The notes under the pieces are model-generated. The model was given only the letters and a program-made list of their open reading frames with translations, had not been told where the DNA came from and did no database searches. Source: an uncultured Porticoccus sp. (lineage in GTDB: Bacteria > Pseudomonadota > Gammaproteobacteria > Pseudomonadales > Porticoccaceae). Taken from it: 64,000 nucleotides of DNA. Location of the stretch: NCBI RefSeq assembly GCF_913061305.1, contig NZ_CAJXST010000005.1, positions 124,001-188,000 of the forward strand, written 5' to 3'. Both the position numbers and the translations under genes were made by a program. The stretch's first letter is position 1. Each line of letters begins with the position of its first letter. Below, in pieces: positions 18,648-26,846 of this stretch.

Positions 18648-19232
18648 TCAAAGAAGTGCCTTGACAGCTTTGCGAAACCGCCGGCTCTCCGGTGAGGTGA
18701 CACTGCTGAACACATCGACTACTTCGCCCTCGCGGTTGATCAGGTACTTGTAGAAATTCCATTTCGGATAGGTGCCCGACGTGTCGCCGAGGTAGGTCCA
18801 GATAGGGTCGGCATCACCCTTGCGTACGCGGGTCTTGGCGAACATCGGAAATTGCACACCATAGGTGACACGGCAGAAATTCTGAATTTCTTCGGCTGTC
18901 CCCGGCTCCTGATTGCCAAACTGATTGGACGGAAAACCCAGCACCACCAGGCCCTGATCGCCGAATTCACGATAAAGTGCTTCCAGTCCCTCGTACTGCC
19001 CGGTAAACCCGCATTTGCTGGCGGTATTCACAATGATCAGCACCTTGCCGGCGTAGGTCTTGCAAAAGTCCACCGGTTTTTCATCGATCAAATCCGGCGC
19101 AGTAAACTGATAGATATTCATGCAGTTGGCCTGTTGGGTGTCAGTGTCTGTCGTTATTGCTTCCTCCGATGCGGCGACATTGACGCAGAGGATTGACAGA
19201 AAAATGGTCATGATCAGGGTGAGTCTGTTCAA
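18648..19232 (-). CDS. Exported glutathione peroxidase
   Basis: A 194-residue thiol peroxidase. A signal peptide (about residues 1-21) predicts a periplasmic or membrane-attached location, unlike most cytoplasmic bacterial members. The peroxidatic Cys is in NTASKCGFTGQYEGL (C74), followed by LGFPSNQFGNQEP and WNFYKYL, so the catalytic Cys/Gln/Trp/Asn set is present. Reduction of lipid or organic peroxides formed after singlet-oxygen attack fits its place in this regulon (inference). The start appears to be TTG 19232, with TAGGAG about 10 bases upstream. Confidence 0.9.
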   Translation of the reverse strand: MNRLTLIMTIFLSILCVNVAASEEAITTDTDTQQANCMNIYQFTAPDLIDEKPVDFCKTYAGKVLIIVNTASKCGFTGQYEGLEALYREFGDQGLVVLGFPSNQFGNQEPGTAEEIQNFCRVTYGVQFPMFAKTRVRKGDADPIWTYLGDTSGTYPKWNFYKYLINREGEVVDVFSSVTSPESRRFRKAVKALL

Positions 19233-19245
19233 GGGAATATCACTC

Positions 19246-19551
19246 CTAAAAGGTCAGCGACATAACGGGCCCAGTGGCGGTGGTAACGTTACCGGCACAG
19301 GCTTCATCGTGGCTGACGATCTGCAACAGTTCAGCGCGGTGCACGCCAGCGGAGCGACAAAGCGCATAGGCCTCACCCAAATGGCGGCAGGTCACCACCC
19401 CTCCCTCGCGGGTCCTGATCAGTTGCTTTCGCAATTGCCCATTATCAAAAAAGGCCACCTGAAGCACCATGGGGGCACAGGTGTTCCGGATAAACCGGAC
19501 GGTATCCAATTGCCGCATTTTTCGTAATCGCTTCAAAAGCTTGATTGTCAT
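19246..19551 (-). CDS. Small conserved protein, DUF6482-like
   Basis: A 101-residue cytoplasmic protein with no signal peptide. It is basic at the N-terminus and carries the segment TREGGVVTCRHLGEAYALC, which resembles the small DUF6482 family of unknown function. It is the first gene of the minus-strand unit, 31 bases from the predicted transcription start, and is followed by glutathione peroxidase 13 bases later. AGGTGG precedes the ATG. Confidence 0.6.
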   Translation of the reverse strand: MTIKLLKRLRKMRQLDTVRFIRNTCAPMVLQVAFFDNGQLRKQLIRTREGGVVTCRHLGEAYALCRSAGVHRAELLQIVSHDEACAGNVTTATGPVMSLTF

Positions 19552-19589
19552 TTATTGCCACCTGTTGATGGTGCTGTTGTCTCTGATCA

Positions 19590-19616
19590 ATACGCGCTGT
19601 CGGGTTGCCTGGATCA
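19590..19616 (-). promoter_or_regulatory. Predicted ECF promoter for the DUF6482-GPx-FAD-DCC unit
   Basis: On the minus strand: TGATCC at 19616-19611, a 16-base spacer, and CGTAT at 19594-19590. The expected transcript start is near 19582, about 31 bases before the ATG at 19551. It is back-to-back with the plus-strand site at 19625; only 8 bases separate the two -35 elements. Confidence 0.75.
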
Positions 19617-19624
19617 GTGACCGA

Positions 19625-19651
19625 TGATCTGACTGTAGTGGTAAATCGTAA
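19625..19651 (+). promoter_or_regulatory. Predicted ECF promoter for the DUF2878-CHI-DUF3833-SDR unit
   Basis: TGATCT at 19625-19630, a 16-base spacer, and CGTAA at 19647-19651. The expected transcript start near 19658 leaves about 22 bases before the TTG start at 19680, which has GGGAGA at 19667-19672. Confidence 0.75.
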
Positions 19652-19679
19652 CAGTTCCATTACAACGGGAGATCAAATC

Positions 19680-20198
19680 TTGTTTTCTGGCATTTCCGAG
19701 TGTTTCTGGATCAACCTCACCGGTTTTCAGCTCATCTGGTGGTTATCTGTGTTATTGGGCAATAGTGCAGCTCCAGTAGTTTTATTACTGCTGGCGTTGC
19801 ATATCGCCTTTCACAGTCAGCCTGTAGGGGAGATCCGCGTATTACTGGTGTGTGCAATATTGGGCTTTACGGTTGATGCTCTGCTTACCCTCGGCGGGGT
19901 GTTTGTTTTCAATCAGGGTAGCCCCTGGCCCCCGGTCTGGCTGGTGCTGCTGTGGCTGGGTTTTGCCGCCACCCTGCGTCAATGCCTCCGGTTTTTTTCC
20001 AGGCGCTACCTGCTCTCCGCAGCCGCCGGATCGGTGGCCGGGGCACTGACCTACTGGGCGGCGGTTAAGCTGGGGGCAGCAGACTTCGGTTTTGCTGTGG
20101 TTCCTTCCCTGATGCTTCTGGCGGTCGTCTGGATGGCTTTGTTTCCCGCACTGATGTCGCTGGCAGACCGGCTGGGAGGTGACCGTGTACAGGTTTAG
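19680..20198 (+). CDS. DUF2878 integral membrane protein
   Basis: A protein of about 172 residues with five or six hydrophobic segments spread along its length (WLSVLLGNSAAPVVLLLLAL, CAILGFTVDALLTLGGVFVF, VVPSLMLLAVVWMALFPALM). The family is uncharacterised but recurs with DUF3833, chalcone-isomerase-like and CFA-like genes. TTG 19680 is chosen because a GGGAGA site precedes it and it lies downstream of the predicted transcription start; an ATG at 19605 lies upstream of the promoter and cannot be used from it. It overlaps the next gene. Confidence 0.75.
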   Translation: MFSGISECFWINLTGFQLIWWLSVLLGNSAAPVVLLLLALHIAFHSQPVGEIRVLLVCAILGFTVDALLTLGGVFVFNQGSPWPPVWLVLLWLGFAATLRQCLRFFSRRYLLSAAAGSVAGALTYWAAVKLGAADFGFAVVPSLMLLAVVWMALFPALMSLADRLGGDRVQV

Positions 20199-20688
20199 TG
20201 CGTCACTGCTGCTGATGTTGTTATCACTGTTTGTTGCTTCGGTACAGGCTGTGCCCGTGCCGGATCGGTTGCACTCTGTCGGCCATGCAGAGCTCCGGGT
20301 CTTTTTTATGAAGATATACAGAGCCGAACTCTACAGCGCTTCCGGACGCTACGAAAAATTACAGGGGCCTCTGATGCTGAGGCTCACCTACCGACGGGAT
20401 ATCAGCAACACCAGACTGGTGAGTGAAACCCGTAAACAGATCGGTGATTTGCCGGACGAGCAACTGGATCGATGGATGACGCGCCTGGCCAATATGTGGC
20501 CAAACCTGGCAGAGGGGGATGAGCTGACCTTTTATATGGATCCGGAAGGCCGGGGTCACTTTCATCACAATGGTCAATACATCGGTTCCCTGGAGGATCC
20601 TGTGTTTGCCAAGGCCTTTTTGAATATCTGGTTGGCAGACGATAGTGCCTATCCAAAACTGACCCGAAAACTTCGGGGAGAACGCTGA
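20185..20688 (+). CDS. Chalcone-isomerase-like periplasmic protein
   Basis: A protein of about 167 residues with a signal peptide (about residues 1-22, ending VQAVP) and a compact domain (MKIYRAELYSASGRYEKL, DISNTRLVSETRKQIGD, DPVFAKAFLNIWL) matching the bacterial chalcone-isomerase-like family. Family members bind fatty acids or small lipids; catalysis is unproven. GTG 20185 is set by GGGAGG at 20174-20179; GTG 20179 is possible. It overlaps the DUF2878 stop by 14 bases. Confidence 0.75.
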   Translation: MYRFSASLLLMLLSLFVASVQAVPVPDRLHSVGHAELRVFFMKIYRAELYSASGRYEKLQGPLMLRLTYRRDISNTRLVSETRKQIGDLPDEQLDRWMTRLANMWPNLAEGDELTFYMDPEGRGHFHHNGQYIGSLEDPVFAKAFLNIWLADDSAYPKLTRKLRGER

Positions 20689-20703
20689 AAAGAGGAGTTT
20701 TTA

Positions 20704-21270
20704 ATGGTCCGCAATGTATCAAAAAGTATTTGTCTCGCTGGCCTGTTATTGGCTGGTTGCTCCTCCACGATCACGGATTACCAGCATGAAACGCCGGAGC
20801 TGCACCTGGACAGATTCTTCAACGGCCATCTGGTGGCCTATGGCATGGTACAGGATTTTCGCGGCAAGGTGATTCGCCGTTTCAGGGCGGAAATCAATGC
20901 CTCCTGGCAGGATGGCGAAGGGGTTCTGGATGAACAATTTTTCTTCAATGACGGTGAACAGCAAACCCGCTGCTGGCGCCTCACCAAAACCGGCAATCAA
21001 TATACCGGTACGGCCGGTGATGTGGTGGGTCAGGCATCGGGCACTACCGAAGGCAATGCGCTGAACTGGCAATACGTGCTGGAAATTCCTGTCAACGGCA
21101 AGGTGCGCCACATCAAGCTGAATGACTGGCTCTATCTGGTGGATGAGAACAATTTGATCAACCGCGCCACCATGAGCAAATTTGGTATCCCTGTGGGTGA
21201 GATCACGCTTTACATTCGCCGTGAGTCTGATCAACCGGCCAATGATGCCTGGCCAGCCTGTCAGTCCTAG
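20704..21270 (+). CDS. DUF3833 lipoprotein
   Basis: A 188-residue protein with a lipobox LLLAGC (C19) for lipid anchoring. Its body starts HLDRFFNGHLVAYGMVQDFR and ends KFGIPVGEITLYIRR, a beta-rich lipocalin-like layout typical of DUF3833. No +2 Asp is seen after the Cys (SSTI follows), so outer-membrane targeting is likely. GAGGAG precedes the ATG by 6 bases. It sits between the chalcone-isomerase-like gene and an SDR; a lipid-carrier role is plausible (inference). Confidence 0.82.
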   Translation: MVRNVSKSICLAGLLLAGCSSTITDYQHETPELHLDRFFNGHLVAYGMVQDFRGKVIRRFRAEINASWQDGEGVLDEQFFFNDGEQQTRCWRLTKTGNQYTGTAGDVVGQASGTTEGNALNWQYVLEIPVNGKVRHIKLNDWLYLVDENNLINRATMSKFGIPVGEITLYIRRESDQPANDAWPACQS

Positions 21271-21328
21271 GGTGTCATTTTGCTGGATTATCATTTAGAG
21301 CATTATTTTTGAGACGGTAAAGACAATC

Positions 21329-22117
21329 ATGAATGTTAAACAGGAAATGCAAATACCCTGGCACTGTATATGGATTACCGGTGCAGGGCGGGGTATCGGT
21401 GCGGCACTGGCACGCTTGCTCTGTGAGTGTGGCGCAACGGTCTATGGTTCTGCCCGCAATCTCGACGAGCTAAACCAGCTGCAGTCATCGCTGGTCTCTG
21501 CGCCCGGGAAATTTATTCCGGTTCCCCTGGATATCCGTCGCCCCGCCGAAATAGCCGCTCTGTTTGAACGCTGGGACAGAGAACAACGGTTTCCGGAACT
21601 GGTGGTATTGAACGCAGGGACCCACGACCCCGCCAGTGCCGAGGCCTTTTCTGCCCAGCGCTGTCGCAGACTATTGGATATCAACCTTCAGGGCACGATC
21701 AACTGCCTCGATCCGGTGCTGCATCGTTACCTTGCGGGCCGAAAAGGCCACATTGCTGTGATGGCCTCCGTAGCAGGTTACCGGGGCCTGCCGACGGCGG
21801 CGGCTTACTGTGCCAGCAAGGCGGCATTGATCAGTCTGTGCGAATCGCTGTACATGGATTTACACGGCACCGGGGTGCGATTGCAGGTGATTAACCCCGG
21901 TTTTGTCCGAACACCGTTGACCGATACAAACACCTTTCAGATGCCCGCGCTGATGGAGGTGGATGATGCCGCTATGGCTATTTATCGGGGACTGCTGTCC
22001 AGTCGCTTCGAGATTGCTTTCCCGCGGCGATTTGTGTTCTGGATGAAATTGCTGCGTCTGCTGCCCAATCGGCTTTACTTGTCACTGATGCGCCGGGCGA
22101 CCCAAAAAACCCTATGA
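21329..22117 (+). CDS. Short-chain dehydrogenase/reductase
   Basis: A 262-residue classical SDR: cofactor motif ITGAGRGIGAALARLL, NAG at the end of strand 4 (VVLNAGT), and the catalytic Ser-Tyr-Lys set in MASVAGYRGLPTAAAYCASK. The C-terminal part is hydrophobic and basic (FWMKLLRLLPNRLYLSLMRR), like SDRs that work at membranes on lipid substrates. It ends the unit that starts at 19680. No substrate can be named. Confidence 0.88.
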   Translation: MNVKQEMQIPWHCIWITGAGRGIGAALARLLCECGATVYGSARNLDELNQLQSSLVSAPGKFIPVPLDIRRPAEIAALFERWDREQRFPELVVLNAGTHDPASAEAFSAQRCRRLLDINLQGTINCLDPVLHRYLAGRKGHIAVMASVAGYRGLPTAAAYCASKAALISLCESLYMDLHGTGVRLQVINPGFVRTPLTDTNTFQMPALMEVDDAAMAIYRGLLSSRFEIAFPRRFVFWMKLLRLLPNRLYLSLMRRATQKTL

Positions 22118-22191
22118 ATCCTGTGTGACTTAAAGATCATCCGGGTTGCCAGCCTGCCTATCGCCGACTCTATAGTTGACTCTATAGCCGT

Positions 22192-24597
22192 CTATAGCGC
22201 CTCGAAATGATCTGTCAGCAGGCAGTCATAACGCTGTTTGTCGTAGGCTTTAATCGGCTCGATATCAGCAACGCCGATGATGCCCTGCTCAGCGGCACTG
22301 GCCAGAGCCAGATCCAGATTATCCGGATGCTGCAGAAGCCCCTTGTTGCGTGCCCGAACGAATGCCTGCCAGGGTTTGTCTATTTTGAGCAATGCCTGAT
22401 AGGTGGATTCAACCCGCCCCACAGGATCCAGTGGATCTTCGTTGAGATACACGAATTGGCTCAGTGCCTGCCGCACGGGGTTTGGCTCCATGATCAGACC
22501 GCCGAGTCGACGAATCTGATGATCATCCGGGGCCCGGTGAATACGCCCCAAAGGAAAGCAGGTGAAGGCCAGAATTCTGCCGAGCCACCGCAGAGGGAAG
22601 TTGTCACAAAATGACAACAACGCCTGTTGGGCTCTGAACAGGGAGCGCTGCACCGCATAGCGGGCGTGTGCTTCTGTAGCATCGCTCTGTTGGTTGGCAT
22701 CGTGGTATTTGAGGATGCTGCAGGCAATAAACAGTTCGCTGTGGACGTCGCCAAGGCGGGCGGACAACAGCTCCCGCCGCTTGATATCCCCACCGAGGAT
22801 ACCCAGGGCCACGTCGGAGCAACTGGCCAGAGCCGCGCTCAGATGGTTGATGCGCTGATACCAGCGGCGACTGAAATCAGAGGCGTCGTCGGGCACCGGG
22901 CTGAAGCGTGACGCGGTGACGCCATACAGCTTGAGCCGTGCGATATTGCTGAAAATGTGTCCCAGGTGATGCTGAAAAAGGGGATCAAATTCTGCCAGTC
23001 CCGCTTGCTCATCGTCATGTTGCAACGTTTTTAATTCGGCATAGAGATAGGGATGACAGCGCATGGCACCCTGGCCAAAAATCATCAGGGAGCGGGTCAG
23101 AATATTGGCGCCTTCCACGGTGATGGCCACCGGTACCGAGTGGTACATCGAGCCGAGAAAATTGCGTGGGCCCAATTGAATGGCCCGGCCACCCACCACG
23201 TCCATGGCGTGATTGACGATCTGCCGCATCCGTTCAGTGGCATGGAGCTTGGCCATGGCGGTCAGCACCGAGGGCGCACCATCCGCCAGTCCCCGGGTCA
23301 CCATCTGCCGCATCGCTTCCAGTGTATAGGCACCTGCGGCAATTTCGGCGGTGGCCTCCTGAACGCCCTCGAATTTGCCAATTTCCATATTGAACTGGCG
23401 GCGGATCCGGGCAAAGGCCCCGACCGTGAGGTAGCACATTTCGCCGCTGGCGGTTGCCAGTGCCGGCAGGGATACACCGCGTCCTGCGCCCAGACATTCG
23501 ATCAGCATCCGCCAGCCTTTACCGGCCATTTCAGCACCGCCGATAATCCAATCGATAGGAATAAACACGTCAGTGCCACTAATAGGCCCGTTCATGAACG
23601 GAGCCCCCGGATTGTGGCGGCGACCAATCTCGACTCCGGGGTGATCGGCGGGCAACAGAGCACAGGTAATGCCGTATTCCACGGTGTCCGGGTCGCCGAG
23701 TAAGCCGTCAGGATCCCGCAGTTTGAAGGCGAGGCCAATTGCTGTCGCCACCGGTGCCAGGGTGATCCAGCGCTTGCTGAAAGTCAGGCTGAGACCGAGT
23801 ACTTCCTCGCCGTTATGTTGCCCTTTACAGACAATACCGAGATCCGGAATCGAGCCCGCATCTGATCCGGCCTCCGGTCCCGTCAGACCGAAGCAGGGGA
23901 GTTCTGTGCCGTTGGCAAGGCCTGGCAGCCAGCGCTGTTTCTGTTCTTCTGTGCCGTATTTTACCAGTAGTTCTCCAGGCCCAAGTGAGTTGGGTACCAT
24001 GGCGGTGACCGCGGCCGTGGGTGAACAACTGGCAATTTTGCTCATGATGCGGCTCTGGGCATAAGGGCTGAAATCCAGCCCGCCAAACTCCTCCGGGATG
24101 ATCAGACCGAAAAAGCCGTGTTGCCTCAGATAGTCCCAGACTTCTGGCGAGAGATCCTGTCGCTGATGAACATCCCACTCGTCGATAAGCTGACAAAGCT
24201 CCACCACTTCGTGGTCGAGGAATTGTTGTTCCCGCTCACTGAGCCGGGGTAGGGCAATCGCAGCAAATTGATGCCAGTCCGGTTTGCCGCTGAACAGCTC
24301 TTTTTCCCACCAGGTGGTGCCAGCTTCCAGGGCTTCCTGCTCGGTTTTACTGATGGTGGGCATGGACTTTCGCAGCATGTGATACATCGGTTTAATCAGC
24401 AACTGCCGACGCCACCGGGGGTGGTTGAGGATGATGGACACACCGATCGTCACCAGTAATATCAGCCACATACTGCTGCAATAGATCGTCAGTAAAACAC
24501 TGCCGACCACCATCACCAGAGAGCCGGTTTGCAATGGCGGGCGGTAATAAAATACAGCTGTGAGTAAACCGATAAACAGCAACAGTGATAACAACAT
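22192..24597 (-). CDS. fadE: Acyl-CoA dehydrogenase, FadE type
   Basis: An 801-residue enzyme, close to the 814 residues of E. coli FadE. Two N-terminal hydrophobic segments (about 1-45) precede the flavin-dependent dehydrogenase domain (about 110-500: FGLIIPEEFGGLDFSPYAQS, FGLTGPEAGSDAG, GVSLPALATASGE). A C-terminal extension of the DUF1974 type follows. It catalyses the first oxidation of fatty acid beta-oxidation at the inner membrane. It stands alone, convergent with the SDR gene. The intergenic region 24598-24842 upstream shows no recognisable operator. Confidence 0.95.
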   Translation of the reverse strand: MLLSLLLFIGLLTAVFYYRPPLQTGSLVMVVGSVLLTIYCSSMWLILLVTIGVSIILNHPRWRRQLLIKPMYHMLRKSMPTISKTEQEALEAGTTWWEKELFSGKPDWHQFAAIALPRLSEREQQFLDHEVVELCQLIDEWDVHQRQDLSPEVWDYLRQHGFFGLIIPEEFGGLDFSPYAQSRIMSKIASCSPTAAVTAMVPNSLGPGELLVKYGTEEQKQRWLPGLANGTELPCFGLTGPEAGSDAGSIPDLGIVCKGQHNGEEVLGLSLTFSKRWITLAPVATAIGLAFKLRDPDGLLGDPDTVEYGITCALLPADHPGVEIGRRHNPGAPFMNGPISGTDVFIPIDWIIGGAEMAGKGWRMLIECLGAGRGVSLPALATASGEMCYLTVGAFARIRRQFNMEIGKFEGVQEATAEIAAGAYTLEAMRQMVTRGLADGAPSVLTAMAKLHATERMRQIVNHAMDVVGGRAIQLGPRNFLGSMYHSVPVAITVEGANILTRSLMIFGQGAMRCHPYLYAELKTLQHDDEQAGLAEFDPLFQHHLGHIFSNIARLKLYGVTASRFSPVPDDASDFSRRWYQRINHLSAALASCSDVALGILGGDIKRRELLSARLGDVHSELFIACSILKYHDANQQSDATEAHARYAVQRSLFRAQQALLSFCDNFPLRWLGRILAFTCFPLGRIHRAPDDHQIRRLGGLIMEPNPVRQALSQFVYLNEDPLDPVGRVESTYQALLKIDKPWQAFVRARNKGLLQHPDNLDLALASAAEQGIIGVADIEPIKAYDKQRYDCLLTDHFEAL

Positions 24598-24842
24598 AGT
24601 CTTTTCACCCTTTTTTCGGCAGGCCTATGAGGCCTTCTTGCATACCAATGATTGCAACCTTAGACGATTCCGTGCCTCTCGCCCAGTGGTTGTTGTATCA
24701 TCATGATCGTCTAGGATAGTCTGGATTTTCTGACCTGCAGTGATTTGGCGCAGGTGAGAGAGCATCTCACAGCAATGGATCACCATTGAGTTCCGGCTCG
24801 AGCTCCCGGAGCTGACTGCGACCATCGATAAAACAGGATCTT

Positions 24843-25676
24843 TTGTCACCCTTGTCTGCGATCAAAAACACGCACCTCGATCTCGATAAGAGAGCACTGG
24901 CCAATCGTTTTGGCTCCCGTGCAGGGAGTTATGAGGCTGCGACGCCGGTTCAGCAGGTCATGGGGCAATGCCTGCTGGACAAAATCCGCCGCGAGCAACC
25001 CGATGCGGATGTTCAGGAAATTCTTGAAGTGGGTTGCGGCACCGGTCGGTTGACCAGGGCGCTCAAAGCCCTGTTTCCCTCAGCGAAGATAACGGCCATC
25101 GATATTTCACAGGAGATGATCGACTATGCCACGAAACAGGTGCCGGGACCTGACTACCTGGTTATCGACGCTGAAGAGTACTTGCAATCACTGAATCGGC
25201 AGTTTGATCTGATTGTCTCGAATGCAACGGTACAATGGTTTGTTCATCTCGATAAGGCTATTGAAAGAATGTGTTCGGTCCTTGCTCCAGGCGGGTTCCT
25301 GGCGCTGGGCACCTTCGCCGAGCGCACCTTCTGTGAGTTGGCAGACGCATTTAATTGCGCCTATCAGAAAAATCAGCTCGCTGTTCAAAATCATGTGGTG
25401 CCGATGAAGTCTGTCGATTATCTCCGCCAGATACTGCCGGAGGCCGAGCTGGTTGAGCGGGATATTCTCGCGCATTTTGCCGATGTCAGGACGTTTTTAC
25501 AGTCCATTAAAGATGCCGGGGCAGTGAACTCCCAGGTGGGCCAACGACCGATTCCGAGGGCTGTGCTCAGGGATATGCCCCACTACTACGAAGCGCTCTA
25601 TCAAAAACCCGGTAGCCGCGAAATTCAGGCCACCTACCACACCTGCTTTCTGTTCTATCGCCGGCCCATTGGTTAG
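24843..25676 (+). CDS. bioC: BioC-like SAM-dependent methyltransferase
   Basis: A 277-residue class I methyltransferase: ANRFGSRAGSYEAATPVQQ at the N-terminus (typical of BioC), SAM motif ILEVGCGTGRLTRAL, and NATVQWF, a BioC-like motif IV. BioC methylates malonyl-ACP to start pimelate synthesis for biotin. No other bio gene is near, so a different substrate cannot be excluded. The start is TTG 24843 with CAGGA upstream. The MBOAT remnant follows 12 bases later. Confidence 0.75.
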   Translation: MSPLSAIKNTHLDLDKRALANRFGSRAGSYEAATPVQQVMGQCLLDKIRREQPDADVQEILEVGCGTGRLTRALKALFPSAKITAIDISQEMIDYATKQVPGPDYLVIDAEEYLQSLNRQFDLIVSNATVQWFVHLDKAIERMCSVLAPGGFLALGTFAERTFCELADAFNCAYQKNQLAVQNHVVPMKSVDYLRQILPEAELVERDILAHFADVRTFLQSIKDAGAVNSQVGQRPIPRAVLRDMPHYYEALYQKPGSREIQATYHTCFLFYRRPIG

Positions 25677-25688
25677 AGTCCGGCCACA

Positions 25689-26339
25689 ATGTTGTTCAAC
25701 TCCTATCTTTTCCTGCTGGTTTTCCTGCCACTGGTGTTGGCCGGTTTTTATGGCGTGGGGCATCTTGCCGGGCGTACCGGAGGGTTGCTCTGGCTGGTTG
25801 TTGCCTCGTTGATTTTTTATGCCAGCTGGGAGCTGTCCTACCTCTGGCTATTACTGGCATCACTGTTATTCAATTATCTTGCTGCACTGCTCATCCGTAA
25901 ACTGCCCCGTTACCGGCGGCTGTGCCTATGGATTGCAGTACTGGCCAATGTGGCGCTACTGTTTTATTTCAAGCTGGTCATTGCTGTTTTTGGTGGCAAC
26001 GGCGCAGCCTTCAGTACGACCCACCATATTCTGATCCCCCTTGGGATATCTTTTATTACTTTCCAGCAAATCGCCTTTCTGGTGGATACCTACAAGGGCA
26101 AACTTACGGAAGGCAGTGCACTGGAGTACGTGCTTTTTATCACGTTCTTTCCACAGTTAATTATGGGTCCGATTGTTCATTACCGTGAACTCCAGCCCCA
26201 GTTCAGGAAGGCCGGGTTGTTTCGCTGGAACCCGGACAACTTCTCCCTGGGAATGTGTATTTTCATTGTTGGTCTTTTCAAAAAAGTGGTGCTGGATAAC
26301 GCTGACGGATTTTTCGACAATTTCCCTCTACACCAGTGA
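25689..26339 (+). pseudogene. MBOAT-family O-acyltransferase, truncated (AlgI-like)
   Basis: The reading frame gives 216 residues of a membrane-bound O-acyltransferase: multi-pass N-terminal half, IPLGISFITFQQIAFLVDTY, and FFPQLIMGPIVHYRELQPQF. Family members are about 450-500 residues and carry the catalytic His in the missing second half. The frame departs from the family just after VGLFKKVVL and stops at 26337-26339. The protein as it stands would lack its active site. The next bases encode the end of a different protein, so this looks like an internal deletion rather than a point mutation. Confidence 0.8.
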
Positions 26340-26589
26340 GCCATTTCCCGAGCCGGTCGATAAACAGCATCGAATGCAATGGTATTGGGAATCGAGTCAT
26401 TACAATCATCAAATGGGGCGGATGGTCATCGACCGCTTGTGGAACAACGACGACAGTCATGATGGTTTTGGCAAAAATCTTACTGCTGAAAACATCGCCG
26501 GGTGGCTGGGCGAGGAGCGGAGCAATCTGAACGCGTTGGTACGCAGTCAGCCGGGGCTGGTAAAGGAAATCAGCGATTTAATTCGCTAG
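26323..26589 (+). pseudogene. C-terminal remnant of the gene once downstream of the MBOAT gene
   Basis: In the +1-shifted frame from about 26323 an open stretch reads to TAG 26587-26589 and contains MQWYWESSHYNHQMGRMVID followed by GFGKNLTAENIAGWL. This resembles the C-terminal end of proteins that accompany MBOAT acyltransferases (a WE-SHY motif, then FG--LT-ENI). It has no start of its own. Together with the truncated MBOAT frame it marks a deletion joint at about 26310-26325. The family assignment is from memory of the motif and is moderate. Confidence 0.5.
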
Positions 26590-26642
26590 GGTCCACCCAC
26601 AGCTTATTTGTTGCATCTGTTGTGACTAAAAAATGCCAATCC

Positions 26643-26684
26643 AGGAGGGAGCGAGAAATGAATTTACCGCTTCTATATTATTGA
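26643..26684 (+). other. Orphan ribosome site with an 8-codon frame
   Basis: AGGAGGG (26643-26649) lies 8 bases before ATG 26658, which opens a frame of only eight codons (MNLPLLYY, stop at 26682-26684). The strength of the ribosome site suggests the start of a gene whose body has been lost, next to the MBOAT deletion scar. The rest of 26590-26846 shows no gene. Confidence 0.35.
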
Positions 26685-26846
26685 GTGGCGATCAACGACG
26701 GCTGGCGTTTTGAGGGTCCCAGCTTGAGGATTCTCCGCGATTGAGCTGGCATCGCTCAAGGCCGCAGAGATAGCGGACAGCATTCTCACCAATAGTTGCG
26801 ATTGATTCACTCCGCCATTAGGGGCGAGCGCACTATCCGGCCGTGG

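Noticed and set aside
22207..24064. Long plus-strand frames opposite fadE
   Set aside because: They mirror the high-GC third-codon pattern of fadE, and no recognisable domain or ribosome site is present; the same holds for frames opposite the RND permease, thrS and ilvD.
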